From Verrucomicrobiaceae bacterium (GTDB lineage Bacteria; Verrucomicrobiota; Verrucomicrobiia; Verrucomicrobiales; Verrucomicrobiaceae), in the NCBI GenBank assembly GCA_024232965.1, contig JACKQF010000003.1:496001-560000 (forward strand): a DNA stretch of 64,000 bases, given 5' to 3'. Position numbers and translations under genes: made by a program. A model generated the notes under the pieces. That model was given only the letters and a program-made list of their open reading frames with translations. It ran no database searches and was not told where the DNA came from. Of the stretch, positions 26,038-34,625 are shown piece after piece. Within the stretch, counting starts at the first letter, position 1. The number at the start of each line of letters is the position of its first letter.

Positions 26038-26937
26038 ATGAGACCGCATTTATTTCCGATTTTCCTCCTCACGACCGTTTTGTCGATCAGTTGCCTCCTT
26101 TCGTTATCCGGTGCCGATGGGGATGCTGAACTGCGGGTTCGGTTGGAAAAGGTTTACTACGACTGGCGTGGTGCCATCATCAACCAGGACACCGCCGCCT
26201 GGCAGCGTGCGACGAGTCGCTACCGTCAGGTGATGACGAAGAATCTGATCCTGAGCCAACAGCAGGTCTATCCGGACGCTGTGTTTGAGGTGCCCATTCG
26301 CCCGCCGGAACTGACACAATTGCGTCGTTTGGAAGTGCAGGCTGTGGGTCCAACGGCGCACATGATCTACTTTGGCAAAGTCGATCTCGGGCTCGATGCA
26401 GAGTCGGTGCCCGATAACCTTTTGATCCTACGGTTCCTCAAGGAGGGTGATGATTGGAAGTTCGATACAACGCGCTACATGAACTTAGCCGGAGTGCCGG
26501 AGATTCGGGCCTCGCTAGCTGGTGGCGGCGATCCTGATTTCCTGGATAAACCTGAGTTCAATCCACCTGGATACGTGCCACCTGTGCCCAAGGAATGCGG
26601 TAAGCCCGATTACATGGCTGCCTACCATATTCAGAGTTACGGCTATGCAGCCATCCCGCACTTGAACGGTTTTGATTACCCCAAGGTGGAAGACAATGCC
26701 GAGAACCAACTGATCATCGGCGGCCTTATGAAGGGGAAGAATGACTTCAAGTTGGATCTGAAACCCACCCCGGTGCCCGAGGGTGAAGAACGTTACTTTG
26801 AGATTAACGTGATGGTTATTACTCCGAATGGTGAGAAACCGGCCGTGCCTGTTTTGCAATGGAGTACCAAGGACGCAAATCCGCCAGCTTCACAGGATTT
26901 GCCGCTGTGGGTGAATAGCAGCACCTTGAAAAAGTGA
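26038..26937 (+). CDS. Hypothetical secreted protein
   Basis: A 299-residue protein with a clear signal peptide (MRPHLFPIFLLTTVLSISCL, about 1-26) and no family I recognise. The N-terminal part is helical and charged; the middle has an ISCxxF-like beta pattern (VQAVGPTAHMIYFGKVDLGLD) that could be an NTF2- or DUF4878-like domain; a C-terminal segment contains NQLIIGGLMKGKNDFKLDLKP and is beta-rich. It probably acts in the periplasm. It is divergent from the esterase and precedes the sugar isomerase-like gene by 38 bp, so they may share a transcript. Confidence 0.7.
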   Translation: MRPHLFPIFLLTTVLSISCLLSLSGADGDAELRVRLEKVYYDWRGAIINQDTAAWQRATSRYRQVMTKNLILSQQQVYPDAVFEVPIRPPELTQLRRLEVQAVGPTAHMIYFGKVDLGLDAESVPDNLLILRFLKEGDDWKFDTTRYMNLAGVPEIRASLAGGGDPDFLDKPEFNPPGYVPPVPKECGKPDYMAAYHIQSYGYAAIPHLNGFDYPKVEDNAENQLIIGGLMKGKNDFKLDLKPTPVPEGEERYFEINVMVITPNGEKPAVPVLQWSTKDANPPASQDLPLWVNSSTLKK

Positions 26938-26975
26938 CTCCTGTGCCGCCTGCGAGTTCTTACTGATCACGACGA

Positions 26976-27890
26976 ATGCTTGCGCTATCGACTTGCTGGA
27001 ATAACCACCGCTTCTCGGACGGGATGGATCTCGCCAAAGAAATTCGAGCGATGGGGTTCGAGTGGATCGAGATCAGCCACGGCACAAAGGTGTCCTTGCT
27101 GCCGGGCCTGCTTAATGCCTACCAGCAAGGCATCGTCCGCGTGACGAGTTTGCACAACTTCTGTCCATCGCCAGTCGAGGTTTTGATGGACGCACCGGAT
27201 GTTTATGAGTTCACCTCCCATCGCCAGATTGAGCGCGAGCGAGCGATCTCGCTGACGAAAGCCACAATCCAGATGGCCCGGCGTTTTGGCGTTGATCGTG
27301 TGGTGATGCACATGGGCAGCGTGCCGATGAAGTCGATCACCAAAGAATTGGAGAGATTTGCGCTCTCGGGCGGCATCTATTCTCGGCCCTACACGGAAGC
27401 CAAACTGCGCCTGGTCGCTGCTCGGGACAAAGCGTCTGCGTTTTACCTGGAGCGAGCACGGGAGGCGCTCCGGGAGCTTTTGCCCTTCTGCGACGAGCAT
27501 GGGGTGCGGTTGGCGGTGGAGACGCGCAGCCACTATGAACAGATCCCGAATGAAAAGGAGATGCTGTTGCTGCTCAACGACTTTGCCGACTCTCCCTGGA
27601 TCGGTGCCTGGCACGATTTCGGGCATGTGCAGCGAAAGGCGAATCTGGGTCTGCTGGATCATGCTGAATTCTTGGCGCAGATCTCCCCTCGGTTACTGGG
27701 GTGCCATGTGCATGATGTGGAATGGCCAGCCCGAGATCACCGGATTCCATTGACGACCGGTGGAGTGGATTTTCCCCGATTGCTGCCACTTCTGCCCCAG
27801 GGGATTCCTTTGGTGTGGGAATTGAGTCCAAGTCAGAAGCGGCTGCGTATCATGGAGCAGCGTGACCTATGGGTGAAAAATTCACGGTAA
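26976..27890 (+). CDS. Sugar phosphate isomerase/epimerase-like TIM-barrel protein
   Basis: A 304-residue cytoplasmic protein of the AP-endonuclease-2 / xylose isomerase-like fold. Family features include an early GFEWIEISHG strand, VDRVVMHMGSV, LAVETRSHYEQIPN, IGAWHDFGHVQRKANLG (metal-binding His and Asp) and LLGCHVHDVEWPARDHRIPLT (metal-binding HVHD). These supply the Glu-Asp-His-Glu metal set of the fold. Whether it is an isomerase, epimerase or endonuclease relative cannot be told. It lies downstream of the hypothetical secreted protein. Confidence 0.8.
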   Translation: MLALSTCWNNHRFSDGMDLAKEIRAMGFEWIEISHGTKVSLLPGLLNAYQQGIVRVTSLHNFCPSPVEVLMDAPDVYEFTSHRQIERERAISLTKATIQMARRFGVDRVVMHMGSVPMKSITKELERFALSGGIYSRPYTEAKLRLVAARDKASAFYLERAREALRELLPFCDEHGVRLAVETRSHYEQIPNEKEMLLLLNDFADSPWIGAWHDFGHVQRKANLGLLDHAEFLAQISPRLLGCHVHDVEWPARDHRIPLTTGGVDFPRLLPLLPQGIPLVWELSPSQKRLRIMEQRDLWVKNSR

Positions 27891-27896
27891 GACCTT

Positions 27897-27925
27897 TTGC
27901 CGACTTTTGAATAATCGTGTAGGCT
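27897..27925 (+). promoter_or_regulatory. Possible promoter of the glycine-zipper lipoprotein gene
   Basis: TTGCCG (27897-27902) and TAGGCT (27920-27925) are 17 bp apart, about 33 bp before the start codon at 27959. Both are partial matches to sigma-70 boxes. Confidence 0.28.
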
Positions 27926-27958
27926 GCGCCGTCTGATTCACAGCAACCCAAACTAAAC

Positions 27959-28261
27959 ATGAAGAATACCATCAAAATCCTGGCCGCATCATTGACTCTT
28001 TCCATGCTCAGTTCCTGTGCCTCCGGGCCGAACGCACAGACTGGCACCGTCCTAGGCGCACTCGGTGGCGCAGCGGTCGGCGGTATCATCGGTAACCAGA
28101 GTGGTCGTGGCCTCGAAGGCGCAGCCATCGGCGCGGCTGCTGGCGGCATTGGCGGAAACATGATCGGAAACGCGCAGGACCAGCGCAACGCTCAGCGTTA
28201 TCAGCAACAGCAGCCTTATTACGGCCAGCCGCAACCCTACTACGGCCAACCTCGCTACTAA
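27959..28261 (+). CDS. Glycine-zipper lipoprotein
   Basis: A 100-residue small envelope protein. Lipobox LSSC is at about 17-20. A glycine-zipper segment follows at about 31-63, with repeated GxxxGxxxG spacing (GALGGAAVGGIIGN, GAAIGAAAGGIGGN), as in YMGG/SlyB-like or OmpA-linker lipoproteins. The C-terminus is a Gln/Tyr/Pro-rich tail with repeated YYGQPQP units. It likely sits in the outer membrane or periplasm. A good terminator follows 22 bp after the stop. Confidence 0.87.
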   Translation: MKNTIKILAASLTLSMLSSCASGPNAQTGTVLGALGGAAVGGIIGNQSGRGLEGAAIGAAAGGIGGNMIGNAQDQRNAQRYQQQQPYYGQPQPYYGQPRY

Positions 28262-28283
28262 CTTTAGCCTCGCCAAAGCAAAG

Positions 28284-28315
28284 ACCTCACCTCCGAGCGG
28301 GGGTGAGGTTTTTTT
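28284..28315 (+). terminator. Rho-independent terminator, possibly bidirectional
   Basis: ACCTCACC (28284-28291) pairs with GGTGAGGT (28302-28309), followed by T's to 28315. Convergent thiS ends just beyond it on the other strand, so it may serve both transcripts. Confidence 0.9.
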
Positions 28316-28318
28316 GTG

Positions 28319-28519
28319 TCAACCACCAGCGGTGATCTGGACGATCTCAATCACATCGCCATCGCTGACCGTTGTGGCTTCAGTCTCGCGCGGGAGCAGT
28401 GCTACCGCATTGTGTTCAACTACGACGGGGCGTCCTGCGAGGCCGAGTGCCTCCAGAAGGCTGGCGATGGTTTGCGGTGTTTCGAATTGACGTTTTTGTC
28501 CGTTGAGAGTGATGGTCAT
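28319..28519 (-). CDS. thiS: Sulfur carrier protein ThiS
   Basis: ThiS carries sulfur as a C-terminal thiocarboxylate for thiazole synthesis. The 66 residues (ATG at 28519) end in the required Gly-Gly. MTITLNGQKRQFE begins the beta-grasp fold, and VVVEHNAVALLPRE is the central conserved strand. A TTG codon at 28525 is a less likely start. No thiG, thiF or thiH is adjacent; instead it is the last gene of an operon with a CorA-like protein (14 bp upstream) and a membrane protein. Whether that reflects function or chance is unclear. Confidence 0.88.
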   Translation of the reverse strand: MTITLNGQKRQFETPQTIASLLEALGLAGRPVVVEHNAVALLPRETEATTVSDGDVIEIVQITAGG

Positions 28520-28533
28520 GAGCAAACTGGGGA

Positions 28534-29286
28534 CTATTCTTTGGGGCGGCTGCCAATGGCGAAGGCCAGCAGCGCCCCGACACCCATTCCAACGATCAGG
28601 ATGAGCCAGAAGTTTGAACTAGTGTCGGAGATGCCGCTGTGGATGTCCATGCCGAAGAGGCTGGTCAGGGCTGTCAGCGGCAAAAAAAGAGCGGCCAGGA
28701 CATTGAGTCGATGCGCGGTGGCAGCCATTTTTTGCGCGCTGGCCGTCTGGGCCTCTGCCTGTCGGGCCACGGTGTAGTTTAGACCGAATTGCGCGTCCTG
28801 GAGCAGCAGTTCTGCACTGCGTTCATTGCCGGCGGCTTGGTCCCGAAAGCTGATGATGGTGCGGTCTGACTTGATGAAATCTCGAGCTTGTTGCAATGCC
28901 CGCTGCGTGCCACGCGCAGTACGTAGAACGGGGGGGACGGCTTCGAGCAGTCGATGGTACTCCAGCGCAGTGCTGGCTGCGGTTTCTGCTTTCTCCAATT
29001 CCGCCAAGATGGCCTCGCTACGGTCCAAGTGTTCTTGCAGTGCGACCGGGCCTTTGCCTTTGCCTTCGGTGCTGCGCCAATCGCCTTCTGGATTGCGCCA
29101 AAAGAGGGCGGCCTTGCGGTCGTGGTCGTCGGGGCCGGGAAGGTGATGGAGGATCAGCAAAAGGTGCCCATCCTCATACATGGCACGCTGTGGTCCGGCT
29201 TCTTCTCCTAGCCGAATGCGGATTGCCTCTGGCAAGTCCCAGGTCTTTGGCGCTGGGGAGAGTTCAGGCTTGGTGGGTCCGATCAT
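28534..29286 (-). CDS. CorA-family (Mg2+-transporter-like) membrane protein
   Basis: A 250-residue protein with a soluble N-terminal domain (to about 185) and two C-terminal membrane helices (about 195-212 and 226-243). The first helix ends in LTSLFGMDI, in the place of the CorA signature GMN; here the third residue is Asp. A Gly-Met-Asp loop and a short N-terminus (CorA is usually 310-340) mark it as a divergent CorA relative, which may have changed ion selectivity. The ATG overlaps the upstream gene by 4 bp. Confidence 0.72.
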   Translation of the reverse strand: MIGPTKPELSPAPKTWDLPEAIRIRLGEEAGPQRAMYEDGHLLLILHHLPGPDDHDRKAALFWRNPEGDWRSTEGKGKGPVALQEHLDRSEAILAELEKAETAASTALEYHRLLEAVPPVLRTARGTQRALQQARDFIKSDRTIISFRDQAAGNERSAELLLQDAQFGLNYTVARQAEAQTASAQKMAATAHRLNVLAALFLPLTALTSLFGMDIHSGISDTSSNFWLILIVGMGVGALLAFAIGSRPKE

Positions 29287-30344
29287 GCGAGGGAGGGAGG
29301 CTCGCCATCCGAGATGAATCCTGCGGGTGGCATTGGAATGGTGCCGATGTTATCGTTGGGTGCCCCTGAGGGTGGAGGCTTGACTCCGCTCCCGCGCAGA
29401 TCAACGATACGCTTCATCAGGTCGAACCAAAACTGCGCCCCCAGCGCAGCAGCGACGGCTGCGATTAGCCAACCTAAGATGCTGGAGAAAAAAAGCGTCA
29501 TCGGGCTATTCGCCCAGGCCGCAGCGGTCTGGCGGTTCCAGCCAATCGGGAATCCAGCCTCCGTGAACTCATTGAGAGCATCATTGAGTTGCTGGCGGGC
29601 GACGTCTTTTGCCGCCTCGGTAGGGGCGGTCGATCCAGCGGTGGGCACGACAATCGCGTTGGCGTTTTGCACGACCTGAATCGCGCGTTCGGAAAAACTG
29701 GCGCGCAGCTTTTCGTCCATCGAGAGACCGCGAACGATTTGCAGGGTGTTTAGATTGCAGGCAATGGCCAGTGTGAGCCCGATGAAGAAATTGAAAGCCT
29801 GGACAAGCCGCTTGTACCAGCCGCTGGTTCGGTCCATGGAGGCATCATACCACTGGTTCAGGCGAGCCTGAAAAACGGTGAGTGGATCTTGCCCGGGCAA
29901 GATCCCGCGATCAGCATCACGAGAGAGAGCCAGCAGCACTCCTCGCGACGGACCTTGAAGACGCTCGATGCCGGCCTGAACTTGTTCCCATCGCGTTTCT
30001 CCCTTTTTTGCCTCGGCTCCCTGGCCTTCCAGAACGTCCATGAGGATCTGCCCAAACTGCCACGCGGGCATGTAGCTGGGGAAGTGCCGCCGTGCATCTT
30101 CTTGCGGTCCTGTGTGGCGTTGCTGATGCATAACGCTCATCAGCGGGTGCTTCAGGAAGGCACCCAGTGGTGCGATTTTTCCATTCTCTGCCGTGTCGGG
30201 CAGCATATTGGAGACCGCTTTCCACAAGGTCTTCCCGCGCATGTTGAAGCGCGAAAGGATCAGCTCGCTCAACGTGGACACCAACACGCTAAAAAGCATG
30301 AAGATGAAGGCGAGACCAAGCGCAACGTCGAGGGTCTGGATCAT
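29283..30344 (-). CDS. Integral membrane protein of unknown function
   Basis: About 353 residues from the ATG at 30344 (a GTG at 30377 would add 11). Helix 1 lies at about 5-28 (VALGLAFIFMLFSVLVSTL), two more near the middle (FNFFIGLTLAIA) and a fourth around 280-305 (FFSSILGWLIAAVAAALGAQFW). Between them is a long loop with heptad-like Arg/Glu content, and the tail is Pro/Gly-rich. I do not recognise the family. It overlaps the CorA-like gene by 4 bp, suggesting co-translation and a shared membrane role. Confidence 0.72.
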   Translation of the reverse strand: MIQTLDVALGLAFIFMLFSVLVSTLSELILSRFNMRGKTLWKAVSNMLPDTAENGKIAPLGAFLKHPLMSVMHQQRHTGPQEDARRHFPSYMPAWQFGQILMDVLEGQGAEAKKGETRWEQVQAGIERLQGPSRGVLLALSRDADRGILPGQDPLTVFQARLNQWYDASMDRTSGWYKRLVQAFNFFIGLTLAIACNLNTLQIVRGLSMDEKLRASFSERAIQVVQNANAIVVPTAGSTAPTEAAKDVARQQLNDALNEFTEAGFPIGWNRQTAAAWANSPMTLFFSSILGWLIAAVAAALGAQFWFDLMKRIVDLRGSGVKPPPSGAPNDNIGTIPMPPAGFISDGEPPSLA

Positions 30345-30410
30345 CGGAAGGATGGTGCGTTGAAAAATGAAGGGCACCGAAGTGCCCCGTGGCCGGACTG
30401 CGGCGCTCGC

Positions 30411-31349
30411 TTAGTGCATCTCGACTTCACAGGAGCCGAGGCCGCTGCGGAGGTAGTTGAACTGCACGTTCGGATGATCTGCGAGAAGCGACATCGGGAC
30501 GGAGGCGTCGGCGAGACGCTTGGAGATCATCAGCGCGGTCAGTCGCTGGCCCAGTGGATTGTCATGCATGCCAGCCTGCCAGATGGACACTTTTTCTGCC
30601 ATCCAAGTTTCTTTTGGGCCCACTGTGATGGCCATTTTGGGCACCATGGTGATATTTCCACCGCCGGATGTGCGGGCGTTTTGGGCGAGAGTTATCGGGT
30701 GCAGATCCACGACGCGAGTCGCCAGTTTCCGGTATTCGGCGGGCGATGGCGGTTCGTTCTTGTACTTACCAGTGCGCTTGAGTGGATCGTTGAAAGCCCA
30801 ATGCTTGATGTCTCCCTGGCCGCCCTGCATGACGATGCAGCGTACGCCGGATTGCCAGCTCTTGGTGTAGTCGGTGACGTCAGCTTTTGGGAAGTGAAGG
30901 TGCGAGTCCGGCATCACCAGTCGCTTCTGGATTCGATTGAAGCAAAGCTCGCGGTCTGCTTTTTCAAAGGAGAGCGGGTGCTCGATGGACACTTCTTTTT
31001 GTGTCTCGGGATCATACCACTCATCCATGCCCCAAAAATGCGCCTCCTTTAGAGAGATTCCCAGTTCATTCACCAGTCGGGCTACCAGCGGCAGTTGTTC
31101 TGTCGGTCCGATGGGGCCGCAGATGCCAGTTGGATTGTCCGCGGTAGATTGCTTCCATGCGTGGATGTACTCGAGAGCTTCTGCCAGGTAGAAATCTTCC
31201 AGTGTGTCATACATCACCACTTTAAAGCCAGGCCGGGTCAGTTGTCGAAGGTCACGCTCCGTAAGGCGGGCGGCGTCGTTGATGAGATCATCATCCAGGG
31301 TGGTGTAATCCCACCAGTCGGGGGCGATGTGGCTGAGTTTGCGTGACAT
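30411..31349 (-). CDS. Glucosamine-6-phosphate isomerase-like protein
   Basis: A 312-residue protein of the NagB/RpiA/SugP fold. It keeps the N-terminal Rossmann segments (CGPIGPTEQL phosphate loop, EAHFWGMDEWY, SFEKADRELCFN) and the late ISKRLADASVP helix typical of NagB. The catalytic loop, usually GxGxDGHIAFNEP, is degraded here to a GGQGDIKHWAFNDP form. It may therefore have a changed substrate. NagB would turn glucosamine-6-P into fructose-6-P plus ammonia. It is a separate transcription unit from the glycoside hydrolase 131 bp upstream on the same strand. Confidence 0.75.
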   Translation of the reverse strand: MSRKLSHIAPDWWDYTTLDDDLINDAARLTERDLRQLTRPGFKVVMYDTLEDFYLAEALEYIHAWKQSTADNPTGICGPIGPTEQLPLVARLVNELGISLKEAHFWGMDEWYDPETQKEVSIEHPLSFEKADRELCFNRIQKRLVMPDSHLHFPKADVTDYTKSWQSGVRCIVMQGGQGDIKHWAFNDPLKRTGKYKNEPPSPAEYRKLATRVVDLHPITLAQNARTSGGGNITMVPKMAITVGPKETWMAEKVSIWQAGMHDNPLGQRLTALMISKRLADASVPMSLLADHPNVQFNYLRSGLGSCEVEMH

Positions 31350-31480
31350 AGAGGTGAAAGTGTTGGTGGGTATAGCGTTAAACTGAACTGGGGGCAGTAT
31401 CCTTCAGGATGCGCCTCTGGGGCAAGGGGAAAGTGCTGGCCGAACGTTTGAAAGCTCGCAGAATCAACAGTAGATGGCCT

Positions 31481-32971
31481 TCACTCCGCAAGGCGCTCGA
31501 CAAAAAGCGCAAGATCGGTCTGATACTTGGGGGTGTGGAGCTTGGTCAGGTCTGTCTGCGCGATCAATCGCGACTCCTGGATAAGGTTGCCGCTAGCCGG
31601 ATCGATCCACTGAACTTTCCAGCGACCGGTGGGGATCTTTAACGCCAGTTGGTCGACAAACGGTCCCTGACGTAGTTCTTTGCTTTTCTTCCACAGGGGC
31701 GGCGCGCTGTGATGAAGGTAGGCGGCGTATTGTCGGTCCTTCACTGTGAGCAGGCGGACTGAAAGTTTGGCACTCTGGCTGGCAAGCAGCTCCGGGGCGA
31801 CCGTCACTTTTTTCAAATCGAGCCGCTGCATGAAACTCGCCAACACCGCTAACTGCCGCCGAAATTCTGCGCCGCCACCGCCCGGTTGGCTCGGCGGAAA
31901 AGAAAAGCTGCCGTCCTCGTGGCCTTTTGTGAATGAATAGTCGAGGTGGCTGAAAAGAGCGCCACCTGCCAGCATCCAGTCCCAGGCCTCGTTGCGATAC
32001 ACCTCATCGCTGTTGCCGCGAAAACCGGTTTCGTTGTTGCCGAGTGGGAAGGGGATGTCTGCATTTTCCTCCCGAGCTACTGGCGGGTAGGTGTAGTGAA
32101 AATTGAAGAGCGAGACCCGTGGGTCGGGATTGACGATGCGAGCCATTTTATTGGCGATGTTTTGGGAGATGAGCTTCGGCTGCGCATGGTCTCTTTGCGC
32201 GTCTGCAATCACACCAGAAATGTGCGCCTGCCAATCGGGCGCGACGCAATCGGCGATGTAGGGCTCGTTGCAAATCTCATAATACACGTTGTCTGCGTCC
32301 TTCAGTTCGTCCACGACACGGCGCACGAAACGCTCCTGCGCTGCAAGCAGTGGGCCGCTACGTTCCAGTGTGTAAACGGCAGTGCGATCATCAGGACCAG
32401 AAGCATTGACGTTGTTGTGCGGGTGAAACGGGCTGAGCGGCCACATCTTTGACTCACCGCTGTCTTTATCGATATAGAAGGGGCAGAAGAAGTTGAACTC
32501 TACCACCACCCCGCACTTTGACGCGGTAGCGATGAAGTCGCGAAGACGCTCAAAGTACGCCTCATTCCACTGTGTCAAATCCCATAGGTTCCCGCCGTCG
32601 GATGCGCCTGGAGTGGTGCTTCGTCCCCAGGGGCAGACGTAGCGACCCTGAGCCGGAGCGAGGGTGTTGCCCTCAATATGAAACGCACCCTCTGGTTCAA
32701 GGTAGGCGGCTCCAGAAAAGGTGCGCGTATGATTCATTCCGTCGGCAGCCAGCGTCGCCAAATACTTCCGATAGTCGAAGTCCGCATTCAGGACCGCGCC
32801 ATAGTGTTCGGCGCTGGAGATCAGCACGGCAGGCTTTCCTCGCCACTCCAAGTAGTGCGGATTTTCCGCGCACACGCGTAGTGTGATCGATTCGGCATGA
32901 AGCTGGCTGGATCCCATCAGCCCAACAAGGACCGGGAGGAACCGACTGACAAGTAAACGCTGGCAAATCAT
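31481..32971 (-). CDS. Secreted glycoside hydrolase-like protein (TIM barrel, cellulase/DUF4038-type)
   Basis: A 496-residue secreted enzyme (signal peptide about 1-26, ending SQLHA). Clan GH-A features are visible: NEP with the acid/base Glu236 in YEICNEPY, and NNETGF with the likely nucleophile Glu314. VLISSAEHYG near the start and LKVxxFLRTYPPV-like barrel strands agree. A beta-sandwich tail (about 400-496) ends the protein. The polysaccharide substrate cannot be fixed. It lies next to the NagB-like gene on the same strand, and both may serve sugar use. Confidence 0.8.
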   Translation of the reverse strand: MICQRLLVSRFLPVLVGLMGSSQLHAESITLRVCAENPHYLEWRGKPAVLISSAEHYGAVLNADFDYRKYLATLAADGMNHTRTFSGAAYLEPEGAFHIEGNTLAPAQGRYVCPWGRSTTPGASDGGNLWDLTQWNEAYFERLRDFIATASKCGVVVEFNFFCPFYIDKDSGESKMWPLSPFHPHNNVNASGPDDRTAVYTLERSGPLLAAQERFVRRVVDELKDADNVYYEICNEPYIADCVAPDWQAHISGVIADAQRDHAQPKLISQNIANKMARIVNPDPRVSLFNFHYTYPPVAREENADIPFPLGNNETGFRGNSDEVYRNEAWDWMLAGGALFSHLDYSFTKGHEDGSFSFPPSQPGGGGAEFRRQLAVLASFMQRLDLKKVTVAPELLASQSAKLSVRLLTVKDRQYAAYLHHSAPPLWKKSKELRQGPFVDQLALKIPTGRWKVQWIDPASGNLIQESRLIAQTDLTKLHTPKYQTDLALFVERLAE

Positions 32972-33052
32972 GGCCGTCTATTACTCCATCTAGCGTCCGC
33001 TCTTGCATCCGCCGCAGAATGCGGCACTCCTCCACATCGCCGCCAGAAAACA

Positions 33053-34297
33053 ATGCCACATTCCCTCTCTTTCTCCGATGACGCAGCTGCTCTGACTTGG
33101 CTCTACTCAACGCAGATGTATGGCGTCAAGTTGGGGTTGGAGAATGTGCAACGATTGCTCTCCGCGATGGAGCTGCCGGGGCAAGAGCAACGCTTCATCC
33201 ACGTCGCGGGCACAAATGGCAAGGGCTCCACCTGTGCGTTTGCTCATCAACTTCTGGTCGCCGCAGGACTGACCGCTGGCATTTTCACCTCGCCTCACCT
33301 GATTCGGTTCAATGAACGCATCCGCGATGGAGAGCGGATGATCACGGGCACAGAGATCGCTGCGGGGCTTTCGCGGATTCGGGCGATCATTTCCCTGTGG
33401 GACCCGCATCCGACTTTCTTCGAGATTACATTAGCGCTGGCTTTGGATTGGTTTCGCAGCCGGGAGGTGCAGTGGGTCGTTCTGGAAACGGGACTCGGGG
33501 GTCGCCTCGATGCGACAAACGCGATCCTCCCAAAGTGCAGTGTCATCACCTCCATCGGGCTTGATCACACTGAAATTTTGGGGGACACGCTGGAAAAAAT
33601 CGCGTCCGAAAAGGCGGGCATCATTAAGGCTGGAGTGCCGGTCGTTTCATCGCCCCAGGAAGAGTCGGTGATGGATGTCATCCAAAAAACAGCCGGAGAG
33701 AAGGTTGCGGATTTGCGAGTGATCGACCAGCCTTGGCAAAAATCGATTCCTGCATTGGCAGGCGTTCATCAACGATGGAACGCCGCACTGGCCCTGGCTG
33801 CCGTTAGAGCAGCTGGCGTAGACATCAGCGACACGCTGGCAGAGCACGCCTTTGCGCAGACTGTGTGGCCAGCGCGTTTTCAACGGCTGGGGGCAGGGGG
33901 GCAGTGGATCATCGATGGCGCACACAATCCAGCCTCTGCTCAAGCTCTGGTCGCGACATGGCGGGAGGTCTTTGGGACGGCCAAGCCGCAAATCCTGCTG
34001 GGCGTTGTTCATGGCAAAGATCTGACTGGAGTGTTGGAGGCACTCTCGCCGATTTGCGCCCAGTGGCACGTCGCTCCCTTTCAGTCGCCCCGTGCGATGC
34101 CAACGGAGGATTTGGCGAAAGTATTGGGTGCCACAGGGATTCCGGTCCAGCTTCACCGATCACTCACAGCGGGACTGAATGCTGCGGCTTCGGCTGATGC
34201 GGCTCAGCCTGCCCTAGTCGCGGGCTCTCTGTTTTTAGCAGGAGAGGCACTAGATCTGCTCTCGGGAAGGGGCGGTTTTGAGCCTAGTTGGCAATAA
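33053..34297 (+). CDS. folC: Folylpolyglutamate synthase / dihydrofolate synthase
   Basis: FolC adds glutamate to dihydropteroate and to tetrahydrofolate. The 414 residues contain the ATP loop GTNGKGST at 53-60, TSPHL (conserved folate-site start), ETGLGGRLDATN, SIGLDHTEILGDTLEKIASEKAGIIK and the C-terminal ligase domain with IDGAHNPAS. Length agrees with the family (410-430). It is divergent from the glycoside hydrolase (81 bp apart) and is followed by a separate small lipoprotein gene with its own promoter region. Confidence 0.95.
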   Translation: MPHSLSFSDDAAALTWLYSTQMYGVKLGLENVQRLLSAMELPGQEQRFIHVAGTNGKGSTCAFAHQLLVAAGLTAGIFTSPHLIRFNERIRDGERMITGTEIAAGLSRIRAIISLWDPHPTFFEITLALALDWFRSREVQWVVLETGLGGRLDATNAILPKCSVITSIGLDHTEILGDTLEKIASEKAGIIKAGVPVVSSPQEESVMDVIQKTAGEKVADLRVIDQPWQKSIPALAGVHQRWNAALALAAVRAAGVDISDTLAEHAFAQTVWPARFQRLGAGGQWIIDGAHNPASAQALVATWREVFGTAKPQILLGVVHGKDLTGVLEALSPICAQWHVAPFQSPRAMPTEDLAKVLGATGIPVQLHRSLTAGLNAAASADAAQPALVAGSLFLAGEALDLLSGRGGFEPSWQ

Positions 34298-34345
34298 AGC
34301 ATTCGCCAATAGTGACAAAGATTCTTCACAAAAACGATTGATCAT

Positions 34346-34373
34346 TTGCAGCCACTGAATTTCTTGTTATTCT
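34346..34373 (+). promoter_or_regulatory. Candidate sigma-70-like promoter of the small lipoprotein gene
   Basis: TTGCAG (34346-34351) and TATTCT (34368-34373) are 16 bp apart in an AT-rich gap after folC, about 77 bp upstream of the start codon at 34450. Confidence 0.38.
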
Positions 34374-34449
34374 CACAAAGCTGTTTTGTTCAGTCACTCT
34401 GAATTTAGCGGCTCTGCAAAAACACATAACCCACACCGTTACCTCAAAC

Positions 34450-34575
34450 ATGAAATCGATCCTCCTTGCTATCGCAGCACTCTCCGTCATCGCTGGTTTC
34501 ACCTCCTGCAAGAGCAACGCTCCTCAGCAGGCTCCTGCACCCATGGTTGACATGGGCAGCCGCTCCTACAAATAA
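34450..34575 (+). CDS. Very small lipoprotein (41 residues)
   Basis: A short gene encoding MKSILLAIAALSVIAGFTSC followed by KSNAPQQAPAPMVDMGSRSYK. Residues 1-20 are a typical lipoprotein signal with a basic start, hydrophobic core and lipobox FTSC. The mature part is only 22 residues, rich in Pro, Ala and Gln. A promoter-like pair lies upstream and a strong terminator follows 20 bp after the stop, so this is a true independent gene rather than noise. The function is unknown; it may be a Verrucomicrobiota-specific envelope peptide. Confidence 0.8.
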   Translation: MKSILLAIAALSVIAGFTSCKSNAPQQAPAPMVDMGSRSYK

Positions 34576-34594
34576 GAGCTGCAATGCTTACGAG

Positions 34595-34622
34595 GCCGCC
34601 GGCGACCCCGGCGGCTTTTTTG
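34595..34622 (+). terminator. Rho-independent terminator of the small lipoprotein gene
   Basis: GCCGCCGG (34595-34602) and CCGGCGGC (34608-34615) form a perfect 8-bp stem with a 5-nt loop, followed by six T's. Confidence 0.92.
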
Positions 34623-34625
34623 TGC

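Noticed and set aside
29889..31052. A 387-codon plus-strand frame across the membrane protein and NagB-like genes
   Set aside because: Shadow of two real minus-strand genes, crossing their boundary; no recognisable protein.
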